Origin: Lachnospiraceae bacterium
GTDB taxonomy: Bacteria > Bacillota > Clostridia > Lachnospirales > Lachnospiraceae
Assembly: GCA_910575105.1 (NCBI GenBank)
Contig: CAJTDK010000003.1
Coordinates: forward strand, 62,001-126,000
Direction of reading: 5' to 3'
Length of the DNA stretch: 64,000 bases
The notes under the pieces are model-generated. The model worked only from the letters and a program-made list of their open reading frames with translations. It had not been told where the DNA came from and made no database searches. This document shows, piece by piece, positions 43,492 to 52,094 of this stretch (the first letter of the stretch is position 1; the number at the start of each line of letters is the position of its first letter). Position numbers and translations under genes: made by a program.

Positions 43492-44208
43492 TCAGAAAGG
43501 AGGCTCCGTGTCAATGTCTCCCCACATCAGATCAACATCGTCATCATCATCACCGCCAAGGAGATACTCTTCCAGAGATTTTTCGTACTCCTCTAATGCT
43601 TTGTCTATACGCTTTTTCTCCTTTTTATTCCCGATCGCCTGATAACACGCAGCGGCCGCTGTAAATAATACATCATTTTCCTCTGTGCACGGCGTCCCTT
43701 CGGGGAGATATTTCCAGATAAGCTCCTCAGCACCTTTAAGATCCCGCACTGCTATAGAAGAATATATGGCCGATGTGGCTGCCACGATATTGTCAGGCTC
43801 ATCAGCAAGCCATTGCCTGCAAAATTCCTCCGCATCGTTCATTCGTCCCAAATTCCTCAGCGCCGATGCCTTTAAAAATCTGATATCTGACGGATATTCC
43901 TCCTCCCACTGGAACAGCTCCAGCAGCTCATCACAAATCTTTAAGAGCCGTTCATGCTCCTCGTGCATATCTACATCATCCAGATAATCCTCCAGCCAGC
44001 CCTGTATATCATAGCAATAATCAGTATCATCATCCAGTTGATACAGCTCCGCACTATAATCCGGCTGCTTACTCCTTCCGTCAGCTATGATCTCTTTTAA
44101 AACCTCGTACGCCTTATGCCAGCACTCCCGGCCCTTCCCCATGCCTGCCATGGATAAATAACATTCCTCTGCCAGTCGCTCAAATTCTCTCCATTTTTTG
44201 TTCTTCAT
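43492..44208 (-). CDS. Unknown acidic, TPR-like protein
   Basis: A 238-residue soluble protein of unrecognised family. It is rich in Trp, Tyr and acidic residues, and its helix spacing (LKASALRNLGRMNDAEEFCRQWLADEPDNIVAATSAIYSSIAVRDLKGAEELIWKYLPEG) suggests two or three TPR-like repeats. The C-terminal end is acidic (GGDDDDDVDLMWGDIDTEPPF). AAGGAAAGGATACAG precedes the ATG. There is no link to motility beyond position, and it faces away from the flagellar genes. Confidence 0.6.
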   Translation of the reverse strand: MKNKKWREFERLAEECYLSMAGMGKGRECWHKAYEVLKEIIADGRSKQPDYSAELYQLDDDTDYCYDIQGWLEDYLDDVDMHEEHERLLKICDELLELFQWEEEYPSDIRFLKASALRNLGRMNDAEEFCRQWLADEPDNIVAATSAIYSSIAVRDLKGAEELIWKYLPEGTPCTEENDVLFTAAAACYQAIGNKKEKKRIDKALEEYEKSLEEYLLGGDDDDDVDLMWGDIDTEPPF

Positions 44209-44257
44209 CTGTATCCTTTCCTTATTATGTATGATAGATGTATAGTAATTCCATTTC

Positions 44258-44875
44258 TTACCTAAGATAGCTCCTCAGCTCTGTCTGAAATGAAGAATGC
44301 CTTGGAAATTTCCGCTTATGCTCTTCAAATACCTCCTGCTTCGTACCCTTCTCTCCCATGCTCTCTTTACACTCAGCCAATGCCGCCAGCAATACCGCCG
44401 CAACCCGGTAATGCCTGCGGTGCTCCCCTCTGACGATAGCGTCGGCTCTGCCGTACGCAATCTGTTCTGCCCACTTAAGGCAATCCTTTTTCTCCTAGAT
44501 ATCCATGGGGAAATAGCTTTTCCAGCGCTGAAAATAATTCCAGAATATATTTACTGATATAATACGGATTCTCCGCCATGAAATTCCGGCAAAGCTCTGT
44601 ATGGGCTGTATATCCTTTGCAATCCTCTTTTATTAAGCCATCGATCACTTCCTTCCCCCGTATCCCGTACTTTTCCGCCATTTCCTTTGTGCCGAGCAGA
44701 CGCAGGAAATTCCTCTCCGCAGAGTCTGACCGGAACGCCTCCAGCAAAAGCGCATGACATTTTCCGTATACCCAGGCATGAGGCCGCATATGCTGCCCTC
44801 AGGGCAAGCAATCTTATGCATCCAGCCTTTTATCTGCTCCATTTTTCCGCCACAAGATCCTAATAGGCAAGCCAA
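44258..44875 (-). pseudogene. Decayed C-terminal fragment resembling a SWIM zinc-finger family protein
   Basis: No single frame is open, but joining three frames gives a continuous protein-like product: an N-terminal piece (GGKMEQIKGWMHKIACPEG), a middle piece (RPHAWVYGKCHALLLEAF...ISKYILELFSALEKLFPHGYLGEK) and a C-terminal piece (KWAEQIAYGRADAIVRGEHRRHYRVAAVLLAALAECKE...FPRHSSFQTELRSYLR). The C-terminal pattern resembles the end of large SWIM-domain proteins common in Lachnospiraceae. At least two frameshifts break it, near 44785 and 44490, and the N-terminal part with the zinc finger is missing. The family call is from memory of its style. Confidence 0.55.
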
Positions 44876-44883
44876 ACTGCCAA

Positions 44884-45063
44884 TTATTTAATATTCGCTG
44901 TACCAGCGGGTACGGGAACGCTTCCGGCTTCTTTACCCCCTGCCGCTGATCTCTCAATCAGAGCCTGCAGCTTCTGGCTTTGCGCTTCGATTAAGGATTC
45001 TGAGAGATCTAGGATAATGTTCTGCAGCGTTTCCCTGCTTAGTTCTCTTAGCTTTGTTTTCAT
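44884..45063 (-). CDS. Small hypothetical protein, possibly a remnant
   Basis: A 59-codon frame (MKTKLRELSRETLQNIILDL...ALIERSAAGG KEAG...) read toward the SWIM-like pseudogene 8 bp away. It is helix-rich with no recognisable domain and only a weak ribosome site (AACGAAG). It may be part of the same decayed gene or a spurious frame; low certainty. Confidence 0.3.
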   Translation of the reverse strand: MKTKLRELSRETLQNIILDLSESLIEAQSQKLQALIERSAAGGKEAGSVPVPAGTANIK

Positions 45064-45190
45064 AGATTGTAACTTCGTTTCTTGCCGTATATCCCTATTA
45101 TGTTTATCCGGCCTGATTTATATTATACACCATAATTGTGTGTGGAGATAGCTCTGAATTATAAGACAGAGAATTTTATCTGTATCTGCG

Positions 45191-45336
45191 GTTACTGTTT
45201 ACGGGTCAGGAATACGCACTGGCTGCGCATTCCGTGAGAGCATGATGCAGAGGTGAGGGTCGGATTTTGCGCAGCAAAACTCGGAATGCAGCCACGAATC
45301 GTTGCTATGAGCGGCTCCTGAGCCGTGAATAGTAAC
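45191..45336. repeat. Dispersed palindromic repeat, long diverged copy
   Basis: Outer arms GTTACTGTTTACGG and CCGTGAATAGTAAC match at 12 of 14 positions as inverted copies and agree with the 41337-41386 element, but here they enclose about 118 bp with a further inner inverted pattern (GAATACGC...GCGCATTCC). It lies immediately left of recombination site 1. The rest of 45064-45190 shows only A/T-rich spacer and a short hairpin. Confidence 0.6.
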
Positions 45337-45368
45337 GTATCTGTGGGTTAACGGAGCAATCGTTGAAA

Positions 45369-45388
45369 ATGTTCGATAATAAGAACAT
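45369..45388 (+). other. Putative recombination site 1 (flagellin cassette 1)
   Basis: ATGTTC (45369-45374), GATAATAA, GAACAT (45383-45388): an inverted repeat with an asymmetric 8-bp centre, the layout of tyrosine-recombinase crossover sites. The same 20 bp is at 55648-55667 (opposite orientation) and 57866-57885 (same orientation). Sequence to the right (AAGCAA...) is shared with the other sites; sequence to the left is not. No promoter boxes are found on the left flank. Confidence 0.7.
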
Positions 45389-45593
45389 AAGCAACAAAAA
45401 CAACTTGGAATTATCCATAAAATGCTGCTTAAAAACCGCCGTTTTTCCGGATGAAGGGCCCATAAGGAAGGGGCGGCGCGGCCTGATGATCCGGCCAGAT
45501 GTAAAGCCGGCCGAAAGATATCTCAGGCACAGGAACATAATAAGAAACTGCGGAGACAAGGAGGTCTCCGGTACAATTCAAGGAGGTTTATTT
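45389..45593 (+). promoter_or_regulatory. Structured flagellin leader with twin CAAGGAGGT elements (cassette 1)
   Basis: The ~205-nt untranslated leader is conserved in all three cassettes over its last ~150 nt. GGAGAC-AAGGAG-GTCTCC forms a 6-bp hairpin presenting GGA in its loop, and 22 nt later the same CAAGGAGGT is the ribosome site itself. GC-rich hairpins and several more GGA motifs lie upstream. This is the arrangement of the CsrA-repressed hag leader of Bacillus subtilis. CsrA/FliW are not in this window. Confidence 0.65.
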
Positions 45594-47267
45594 ATGAGAA
45601 TTCAACACAACATTACCGCATTAAGCGCGTACAGAAATTTGACAAATAACAACAGCGCAGTAGCTAAGAACTTAGAGAAACTGTCTTCTGGTTACAGAAT
45701 CAACCGTGCAGGTGATGACGCGGCAGGTCTTGCTATTTCCGAGAAGATGCGTGCACAGATCACAGGTCTTAAGACAGCACAGAAGAACGCTAACGATGGT
45801 ATTTCTTTAGTACAGACAGCAGAGGGTGCTCTTACAGAAGTTCACTCCATGCTGAACCGTATGGTAGAGCTGGCTAACCAGTCCGCTAACGGAACATATC
45901 AGGATGAAGACCGTGCGAATCTGCAGAGCGAGATCGAGCAGTTGAAAGACGAAATTAACCGTATCGCTGACGGAACGAATTTTAATGGAATTAGCTTATT
46001 AGATGGTTCTTTGTCTGCTAAGGGCGGAGCTACTAATGTAACAATTGGCGGCAATGTATCCAGCTATAAATCTGCAGGAGTAAAGGGAGTCTTTGCTGCG
46101 GATACAACATGGGGAGCTGGTCCTATTAACTTTACTCAGGCGGGCGATACTTTTGAGTATACTGTATCACTTGAAGATGGCACAACCCACAATATCAAGC
46201 TGACTGCTGAGAAAGATTCATCTGGAAAGCTGAATAAATTAGTTGGCAGTGACGGACAGGTTTATGCAATGACAACGTCAGCAACTGGAGCTGCTGCAAC
46301 TCAGACTGAAATTGACGCAGCTATTCTTGGTGAATTAAACAAAACTTCCCTTGCGAAAGATTACAATATTACGATGACTGGTGGTAAAGCTACATTCACG
46401 GCACTTAAGGAAGGTACAGACACTCCTGCTATTAAGGCTATAGATGCAGAATGGACAATAGGCGGTGCCAGACAGACACAGCCCAAGATTGGTGTTGATG
46501 TAACTACTGCTCCGCTTGATGCCGGCCGCGAGATTGATGCTTCTACCATTAATTTATATAATGGTAAGAATTACGAGGATGCAGTGTTTACTATTAACGG
46601 ACATAAGTTTGTTGTTATGACTGGTAGTCTTGCCGGTGCTGATCTTGGTGAAGACGGAGATGATATGAACGCTACCTTTGGCCTGGGATCTGATGTTACT
46701 ATTTTGATTTCAGATGGTACTCACAAAGGTTTAGATGAGGATGATACCAACTGGGATCAAAACCGCGAAAAAATAGAAGCAGTTACTGGCTTGAAAGTAG
46801 GTGCGGTTACTGGTAATGATACCGTAGCTGCTCAAGGTGGTATCCGCTTAAGCGCAGGCGAGGCATCCGGAGGTCTGGTTCTTCAGATTGGCGATACTTC
46901 CGATGACTTCAACAAGTTACGTGTATCTGTAAAAGATATGCATGCGAAGGCTATGGGTATTGCAGATATTGATGTCAGCACACAGACAGGCGCTGCTGCT
47001 GCAGTTGATAAGATCAAAGCTGCTATCAATTATGTATCCACTACTCGTGGCGACCTTGGAGCTATCCAGAACCGTCTGGAGCACACCATCAACAACCTGA
47101 GTGTAACAACAGAGAACATGACTGCTGCTGAGAGCCGTATCCGTGACGTTGACATGGCTGAGGAAATGATGGCTTACACCAAGAATAACATTCTTGTTCA
47201 GGCTTCACAGGCTATGCTTGCTCAGGCTAACCAGATTCCGCAGGGCGTTCTTCAGTTACTCCAGTAA
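45594..47267 (+). CDS. fliC: Flagellin 1
   Basis: The 557-residue filament protein has D0/D1 ends identical in style to the other two copies: N-terminal [55 protein letters not shown] and C-terminal [50 protein letters not shown]. Residues about 125-420 form the variable surface domain. The ATG at 45594 follows AAGGAGG by 8 nt; the longer open frame upstream is untranslated leader. No promoter is visible to the left of its recombination site, so it is probably silent in this arrangement. A hairpin and a glycosyltransferase follow. Confidence 0.95.
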   Translation: MRIQHNITALSAYRNLTNNNSAVAKNLEKLSSGYRINRAGDDAAGLAISEKMRAQITGLKTAQKNANDGISLVQTAEGALTEVHSMLNRMVELANQSANGTYQDEDRANLQSEIEQLKDEINRIADGTNFNGISLLDGSLSAKGGATNVTIGGNVSSYKSAGVKGVFAADTTWGAGPINFTQAGDTFEYTVSLEDGTTHNIKLTAEKDSSGKLNKLVGSDGQVYAMTTSATGAAATQTEIDAAILGELNKTSLAKDYNITMTGGKATFTALKEGTDTPAIKAIDAEWTIGGARQTQPKIGVDVTTAPLDAGREIDASTINLYNGKNYEDAVFTINGHKFVVMTGSLAGADLGEDGDDMNATFGLGSDVTILISDGTHKGLDEDDTNWDQNREKIEAVTGLKVGAVTGNDTVAAQGGIRLSAGEASGGLVLQIGDTSDDFNKLRVSVKDMHAKAMGIADIDVSTQTGAAAAVDKIKAAINYVSTTRGDLGAIQNRLEHTINNLSVTTENMTAAESRIRDVDMAEEMMAYTKNNILVQASQAMLAQANQIPQGVLQLLQ

Positions 47268-47297
47268 TTGGATTACAGTAGGAATTAAATAATAATC

Positions 47298-47340
47298 AGC
47301 AGGCACCTGCTTCCATGTTAAGAAGCAGGTGCCTGCTTTG
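47298..47340 (+). terminator. Strong hairpin between flagellin 1 and its glycosyltransferase
   Basis: A perfect 15-bp stem (47299-47313 with 47322-47336) and 8-nt loop, followed by TTTGC. It can act as a partial terminator, giving much flagellin mRNA and little glycosyltransferase mRNA. Equivalent hairpins lie in cassettes 2 and 3. Confidence 0.75.
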
Positions 47341-47360
47341 CATTTCAGGAGAATAAAGAT

Positions 47361-48698
47361 ATGGGAAAGAAAGCAGGACATATAAAGATTTCACAATGCA
47401 TGATTGTAAAAAATGAGGAGCAGAACATACGTCAGGCCCTCTCCTGGGGAAAAGGGGTCGTCTATGAGCAGATTGTCGTAGATACCGGTTCTACAGACAA
47501 CACGGTGCAGATTGCTGAAGAGATGGGTGCAAAAGTATTCCATTTTGAATGGTGCGATGATTTTTCTGCGGCGAAGAACTATGCCATCGAGCAGGCCTCC
47601 GGGGACTGGATTGCATTTCTGGACGCAGACGAGTACTTTTCGGAAAGAGATGCACACCGGATTCCGGGGATGTTGAAAAAGATAGAAAATTTATCCCTGA
47701 AAGGTGGGAGAATCCATATGCTGAGGTCAGCATGGCTCCACTTGGACGACGCGGGAAAGGTCTTTTCCGCCGGACAGCAGGATCGGATCTTCCGCAATAT
47801 AAAGGGACTGCGCTATAAGAACCGGGTGCACGAAGTCCTGACTTTTTCAAATGGCCAGCTACCGCGCTACAGCCTGACGGACCTTGCCATCATGCACACC
47901 GGGTACATGAAGTCGCTGGGCGCTGAAAAAGGGAACCGCAACATCCCTCTGCTGAAGAAATCTGTGGAGGAAGACCCTGAAAACTACGACTTGTGGTCAT
48001 ACTTAGGGGAATCCTACGCCGGAAGCGGACAGGCAGTTGAAGCAATTGAAAGTATGGAGCATGTGGTTGAGCGCGTTGCGGAGAATTTAAAGAATCCGGA
48101 TACTCCGATTAAGATCAGTGAAGACCGGCTCTTTGCCGCTTTTTCGGTTTGGTTCGCGGCAGTATCCTTCCTGCCGGAAAGCGAACTGCCTTTCTATGAA
48201 GAACGTGCGCGCAGGTACTATGATGTATTCACAAAGACCGAGAAGCTGTTCCCAGACGTGGAGTTTTATATGGGCCGCTTCCTGATCCGTATCGGAAAGC
48301 AGGACGAAGGCGTACACTTCTTGGAGCTTGCCCTTAAGAAGCTTGAGCAGTATAAAGGGAGTTCTTCCTTAAAGCTGTCAGCACAGCTTAACCTTGCCTA
48401 CAACATTCTCCGGCTGTGCTACGAACAACGGGGGGATGCCGCCAAGTGCGTTTATTATGGCACGCTTTCACTGCGTGTTGACCGGTATCAGGAAGATACG
48501 TTGGCTGCATTGGTAAGCCTGCTTCAAGGCGACCCAAATACTGCGGCAGGGCAAGCATATGATTTCCTGGCAAGGCTTTACCGCTTTGACAATCTGAAAG
48601 ACATACTTTTTGTTTTAAGGACAGCCCTGAAATCAGGATATGCTGATTTGGCGGAGCTGCTTAGGCAGGCTGCGGCAGCACAGGGAGAAGAGATCTGA
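47361..48698 (+). CDS. GT2-family glycosyltransferase with TPR-like tail, probable flagellin modification (1)
   Basis: A 445-residue enzyme. Residues 5-110 are a GT2 fold (SQCMIVKNEEQNI, VVDTGSTDNTVQIAEE, WCDDFSAAKNYAIEQASGDWIAFLDADEYF) with the metal-binding FLDADE. The remainder is helical with TPR-like repeats (YDLWSYLGESYAGSGQAVEAIESMEHV). AGGAGAATAAAG precedes the ATG. Direct linkage to flagellin, repeated three times, points to O-glycosylation of the partner flagellin; the sugar is unknown. The copy at 52323-53660 differs by only a handful of residues. Confidence 0.85.
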   Translation: MGKKAGHIKISQCMIVKNEEQNIRQALSWGKGVVYEQIVVDTGSTDNTVQIAEEMGAKVFHFEWCDDFSAAKNYAIEQASGDWIAFLDADEYFSERDAHRIPGMLKKIENLSLKGGRIHMLRSAWLHLDDAGKVFSAGQQDRIFRNIKGLRYKNRVHEVLTFSNGQLPRYSLTDLAIMHTGYMKSLGAEKGNRNIPLLKKSVEEDPENYDLWSYLGESYAGSGQAVEAIESMEHVVERVAENLKNPDTPIKISEDRLFAAFSVWFAAVSFLPESELPFYEERARRYYDVFTKTEKLFPDVEFYMGRFLIRIGKQDEGVHFLELALKKLEQYKGSSSLKLSAQLNLAYNILRLCYEQRGDAAKCVYYGTLSLRVDRYQEDTLAALVSLLQGDPNTAAGQAYDFLARLYRFDNLKDILFVLRTALKSGYADLAELLRQAAAAQGEEI

Positions 48699-48734
48699 TA
48701 ACAGGATGTGGATTCGAACATAAGGAGAAAATAT

Positions 48735-50801
48735 ATGGAACAGCAGGATTTTCTTAATGCACTGAACGACTATGCCGGCATCTCCAGGATGCTGAAAACC
48801 CACAGCTACGAAGAGATACTTACGGCGGCTTCCGGCGTGGGGCAGTTAACGCCGGAAGAGTTGGAGCAATACCCTATGGGCGGGTATTCCAAGGGCAGGA
48901 CAAGCGGGGCGTACCGCTTTGTACTGCTGGATCTGCTTAAGAATGTCGAACATTATGACTGGCTGTATTCCCGGTTGGAAGACGAGGTTTCGCGCCGGAC
49001 GTTCAACAGCCTGATGGCCTACCGTTTATATCCCTCCCAGGAGTTTCTTAAGATAGCTTATGACGCAGAGCACCCCCAGTATTTTGACAAAAGTATCATT
49101 TCCTGTGATGAACAGGAGGTGTTGGCAGATTGCGGAGGTTTTACCGGTGATACCGTAGAAAGCTATATCCGGCAATTTGGGAAATACAAACGCATTTATG
49201 TATATGAGCCTTCGCAGGAAAATGCCGCCGTATGCCGCAAAAACTTGTCAAAATACAAGCGCATTACAATCCGGCAGTGCGGAGTCGGTGAAAAAGGCGC
49301 TTCCCTTACGATTCAGGGAAGCGGCTCGTCCAGTTCTTTCATAGAACAGAAGGCAGAAGGCGGCGCGGGTTCTGACAGCGTCCGGATTATATCCCTTGAC
49401 GAGGACATCCGTGAAAAGATTACATTTCTTAAGATGGATGTGGAAGGATTTGAGATTCCGGCCCTTCTGGGAGCAAAACGTCATATCCGGGAGGATTTCC
49501 CCAAGCTTGCCATCTGCACTTACCATATCGTCAGTGATATGTGGGAAATCCCAAGACTGATCGATACCATCCGTCCCGGGTACCGCTTCTTCCTGCGCCA
49601 TTATGAACTGACTCAGAACTGGGAGACAGTCATCTACGCAATCCCGCCGGATGACGGGCCGGGCGCCCTGCCTAAAGGAAAATCTTTATCAGAAACCGAT
49701 ACGGCGGATGCAAAGCCGAAACGAATCATCAGCCCTGCCCATAATGAAGGATGGTTTAACGCGCAGATATTGAAAGACTGCGGGGTTATCCCCTATCTGC
49801 TCCATAAGAACCACGGCTGTGATACCTGCATGGTTGGAGGACGCAGAGGAGAATACCCGAACCTTAGATATGTACCGGGGCTTAAGATGGAATTTCTCCC
49901 GGACGGAAGCCTTGGGAGTATGGCGGACTATATCGAAAAGGAAGCTGCGGATACCGACTGCCTTCTGCTGTACGGCTGCTATCCTTTTTATGAACCTCTG
50001 GCGGATATCTACAAACGGATAAATCCTGGCGGGAAAATAGCCCTGGCTTTGGACGCCAATTCCCATTGGATGGACCGGATTCAGTGGGATACGGAAAACT
50101 TCCGCCGCTTTATGGGACAGTGTGATGTGATCAGCGCCGCCGGGCGGACGATGCAGAGGCATCTGAATGAAAAATGGCCGTGGGCGATTGAATATATCCC
50201 TAATGGTTTTTATAACTTTTCCGATATTCCCATGGAGTTCGATTTCCATAAGAAGGAGAATGTCATTCTTACTGTCGGGCGGCTTGGGACAATGCAGAAA
50301 AGTACGCATGTACTTCTGGATGCATTCGCACTGGCTGCCAGAGATCTGCCCGGCTGGGAGCTGCATCTGGCCGGAGATGTTGTAAAGGAGTTTAATAGCG
50401 TCATTGAAAGCTACTGGAAACGTTTCCCGGAATTAAAGGAGCGCGTCCGGTTCCTCGGACATATCTCGGACAGGGACATGCTTTATAAAGAGTACCAAAA
50501 AGCCAAAGTATTCGCATTGCCCTCCACGTTCGAAGGCGGAGCCAATGTAATCGCCGAGGCGCTTTACGCGGGAAATGCCATCGCGATAACGAAGATTGAT
50601 GAATACAAAGACGCGACAGACTGCGGACGATGCGGCATGGCTTCGGATATCGGTGATATCAGCGGCTTTGCCGATATCCTGAGAAAACTGTGCTCCAGTG
50701 AACATCTGGAAGAACTGTGCCGTCATGCGCACGAGTATGCAAGGGACAACTATGACATGGAGAAAATCGTGGCAAGACTCTACACGATGATTTTTGGATA
50801 G
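48735..50801 (+). CDS. FkbM-type methyltransferase fused to a GT-B glycosyltransferase
   Basis: A 688-residue two-enzyme protein. Residues about 100-310 are FkbM-like (VLADCGGFTGDTVESYIRQFG, IYVYEPSQENAAVCRKNL, ITFLKMDVEGFEIPALLGA). Residues about 330-688 are a GT4-style GT-B domain (IIEYIPNGFYNFS, VGRLGTMQKSTHVLLDAF, FALPSTFEGGANVIAEALYAGNAI). It probably adds and methylates sugars of the flagellin glycan. AAGGAG lies before the ATG at 48735; a GTG 27 nt earlier falls inside the inverted-repeat arm and is less likely. It is unique to this locus, between cassettes 1 and 2. Confidence 0.82.
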   Translation: MEQQDFLNALNDYAGISRMLKTHSYEEILTAASGVGQLTPEELEQYPMGGYSKGRTSGAYRFVLLDLLKNVEHYDWLYSRLEDEVSRRTFNSLMAYRLYPSQEFLKIAYDAEHPQYFDKSIISCDEQEVLADCGGFTGDTVESYIRQFGKYKRIYVYEPSQENAAVCRKNLSKYKRITIRQCGVGEKGASLTIQGSGSSSSFIEQKAEGGAGSDSVRIISLDEDIREKITFLKMDVEGFEIPALLGAKRHIREDFPKLAICTYHIVSDMWEIPRLIDTIRPGYRFFLRHYELTQNWETVIYAIPPDDGPGALPKGKSLSETDTADAKPKRIISPAHNEGWFNAQILKDCGVIPYLLHKNHGCDTCMVGGRRGEYPNLRYVPGLKMEFLPDGSLGSMADYIEKEAADTDCLLLYGCYPFYEPLADIYKRINPGGKIALALDANSHWMDRIQWDTENFRRFMGQCDVISAAGRTMQRHLNEKWPWAIEYIPNGFYNFSDIPMEFDFHKKENVILTVGRLGTMQKSTHVLLDAFALAARDLPGWELHLAGDVVKEFNSVIESYWKRFPELKERVRFLGHISDRDMLYKEYQKAKVFALPSTFEGGANVIAEALYAGNAIAITKIDEYKDATDCGRCGMASDIGDISGFADILRKLCSSEHLEELCRHAHEYARDNYDMEKIVARLYTMIFG

Positions 50802-50846
50802 GTGGCTGTAAATATAAGCAAGTAAACAGGGAGGGATGATGATACG

Positions 50847-51752
50847 ATGGGAAGTCTATACTATAATAATTCCAAATTTATATATGAAGGCCAGGGAGGT
50901 GAAAGACAGATTCTGTTGGACTGCGGCTGCTACCTGGCTAATAAGAGCCGTGTTCCCATGCACCGTTTGCCTGGGATGGAATATTTGACCATACCGGATC
51001 TGCTGCTCGGACTGCTTGAAAAGGAGAAGGGCCATGGAGAAGACCTGGAATTTTCAGCCGCCCTGCTGGACATCCTGCTTGCCTCCCGGCTGATAAAAAC
51101 ATCCTCCCCGGTAAATGTGCTGGAATATGGCTCTGCAAACGGAAGCCTGAGCTTTCATCTTGCGGAAGTATTAGGGTCATTTCACGAGGATTCGGTCCTT
51201 GTCTGTGCCTATGACACCATAGAACCGGAATGGATGGAGCGGATGGCCCAGATACAGCATCTCCCGAAGTTAAGCTACTTCGCGGGAGACTTCGGTCAGC
51301 TTAAGCTTTCGAAAAAATATTTTGATATCGTAGTTATCAATGGGATAGTAAACTATTTACAGCCGGAAGAAGTCATAAATGATGCGCTGCGTCTTGTAAC
51401 GAAAGATGGAATCCTTATATGTTATTCCGAGGAAGCACCTCTGCTTGAGAGTACATTCAAATTGTACTTTGAGCAACGGGAGGAATATGAGATCACCCCT
51501 TGCCGGAAAGTGCTTTTGGCAAAGGCAAAGGACAAATGCTGGCAGAAGGCTTCCGAACAAAATCTTTACAGCCGGGTTCAGGAAGACTTAGAAAAAGCGA
51601 AAACCCTTTTATTACAGAAACAACCTTCGAAGAAGGAACTGTCGGAAACGTCAGAATGCCTGAAAAAAGATATCCAATCCGCTGTAGCAGCCGGAAAAAC
51701 CGATTTAAAAATTCGGTTGATAGAGTGCAGGCAGGAGGTGTTGCGTATTTGA
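50847..51752 (+). CDS. Class I SAM-dependent methyltransferase-like protein
   Basis: A 301-residue soluble protein with a Rossmann methyltransferase core: VNVLEYGSANGSLSFHLAEVLG (motif I with GSANG), VCAYDTIEPEWMERM, LSYFAGDFGQLKLSKKYFDIVVINGIVNYLQPEEVINDALRLVTKDGILICYSEE. The C-terminal 60 residues are Lys/Glu-rich helix. GGAGGGATGATGATACG precedes the ATG, 45 nt after the FkbM-GT fusion, so they form one unit. The likely role is in flagellin glycan maturation; the substrate is unknown. Confidence 0.75.
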   Translation: MGSLYYNNSKFIYEGQGGERQILLDCGCYLANKSRVPMHRLPGMEYLTIPDLLLGLLEKEKGHGEDLEFSAALLDILLASRLIKTSSPVNVLEYGSANGSLSFHLAEVLGSFHEDSVLVCAYDTIEPEWMERMAQIQHLPKLSYFAGDFGQLKLSKKYFDIVVINGIVNYLQPEEVINDALRLVTKDGILICYSEEAPLLESTFKLYFEQREEYEITPCRKVLLAKAKDKCWQKASEQNLYSRVQEDLEKAKTLLLQKQPSKKELSETSECLKKDIQSAVAAGKTDLKIRLIECRQEVLRI

Positions 51753-51853
51753 AGTAAAAAATAATGCAAATTGCTTTGGGAGAGCAAATTTAAGTGTCGG
51801 CGTTGAATGATACTAGTAGGATAAATTTTTGTTTTATGAAAAAGAAATGTATC

Positions 51854-51882
51854 TTGCAATTAATATATGCATATGCTATAAT
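51854..51882 (+). promoter_or_regulatory. Sigma-A promoter for a possible antisense RNA
   Basis: TTGCAA (51854-51859), 17-nt spacer, TATAAT (51877-51882), close to consensus. It points rightward into a region with no rightward gene and only a hairpin at 51930-51965, which suggests a short non-coding transcript starting near 51889. Confidence 0.6.
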
Positions 51883-51888
51883 GCCGTC

Positions 51889-51970
51889 AGGCAAAAGAGA
51901 TGCAAAAGTTCCATGTGAACAAAGAACGAAATCCCCGAACCGTGTTCCAGCACTGTCCGGGGATTCTTCT
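51889..51970 (+). ncRNA. Possible short antisense (antitoxin-like) RNA
   Basis: Predicted from the promoter at 51854-51882 to a stem-loop (AATCCCCG 51930-51937 with CGGGGATT 51958-51965) followed by a T/C-rich run. It would be complementary to the 3' end of a leftward transcript from the toxin-like remnant at 52002-52094, as in RatA-TxpA-type pairs. No RNA family was recognised. Confidence 0.4.
51930..51965. terminator. Bidirectional stem-loop terminator
   Basis: Eight-base perfect outer stem with partial inner pairing (CGTG/CACTG), flanked by TTCTTCTTTACTTTT rightward and TTTCGTTCTTTG leftward. It fits the shared end of a convergent toxin mRNA and antisense RNA. Confidence 0.6.
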
Positions 51971-52001
51971 TTACTTTTATGGTGGCAAAACACCCACCAG
52001 G

Positions 52002-52094
52002 CTATTTGTTGCTCTTGTCGTCACCGTCTAACCATTTGATGATGTAGTGGCAAGTTACACCAACCACAACGGCGATAAAAAAAGATGCAAATAA
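52002..52094 (-). pseudogene. Remnant of a small hydrophobic type I toxin-like gene
   Basis: Read leftward, the frame gives LFASFFIAVVVGVTCHYIIKW then LDGDDKSNK and stop: one short transmembrane helix followed by the WLDG-plus-charged tail seen in tiny toxin-like proteins of Firmicutes. A GGAGGTGTT ribosome site lies at about the right distance, but a TAG precedes the first codon and there is no ATG, GTG or TTG in frame, so it looks start-less. The convergent promoter and terminator support a former toxin/antisense pair. Confidence 0.45.

Larger units (their letters stand above)
45369..48720 (+). repeat. Left arm of a ~3.35-kb inverted repeat (cassette 1)
   Basis: From the recombination site through flagellin 1, the hairpin and glycosyltransferase 1 to GGATTCGAACA (48710-48720), this stretch is repeated in inverse orientation at 52301-55667. 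Leader, flagellin ends and glycosyltransferase are nearly identical; only the flagellin middle diverges. The boundary on the outer side is the 20-bp site; on the inner side similarity stops at 48720. Confidence 0.85.

Noticed and set aside
45340-45380. Complete promoter for flagellin 1 at site 1
   Set aside because: TTCGATAA is present but the position 15 nt upstream is GGAG, and no TATAAT-like box with a spaced -35 was found.
45363-45593. In-frame N-terminal extension of flagellin 1 (also in copy 2)
   Set aside because: The frame is open through the leader, but cassette 3 has a stop in the equivalent frame, flagellins start MRIQHN, and a strong AAGGAGG lies just before the internal ATG. It is untranslated leader.
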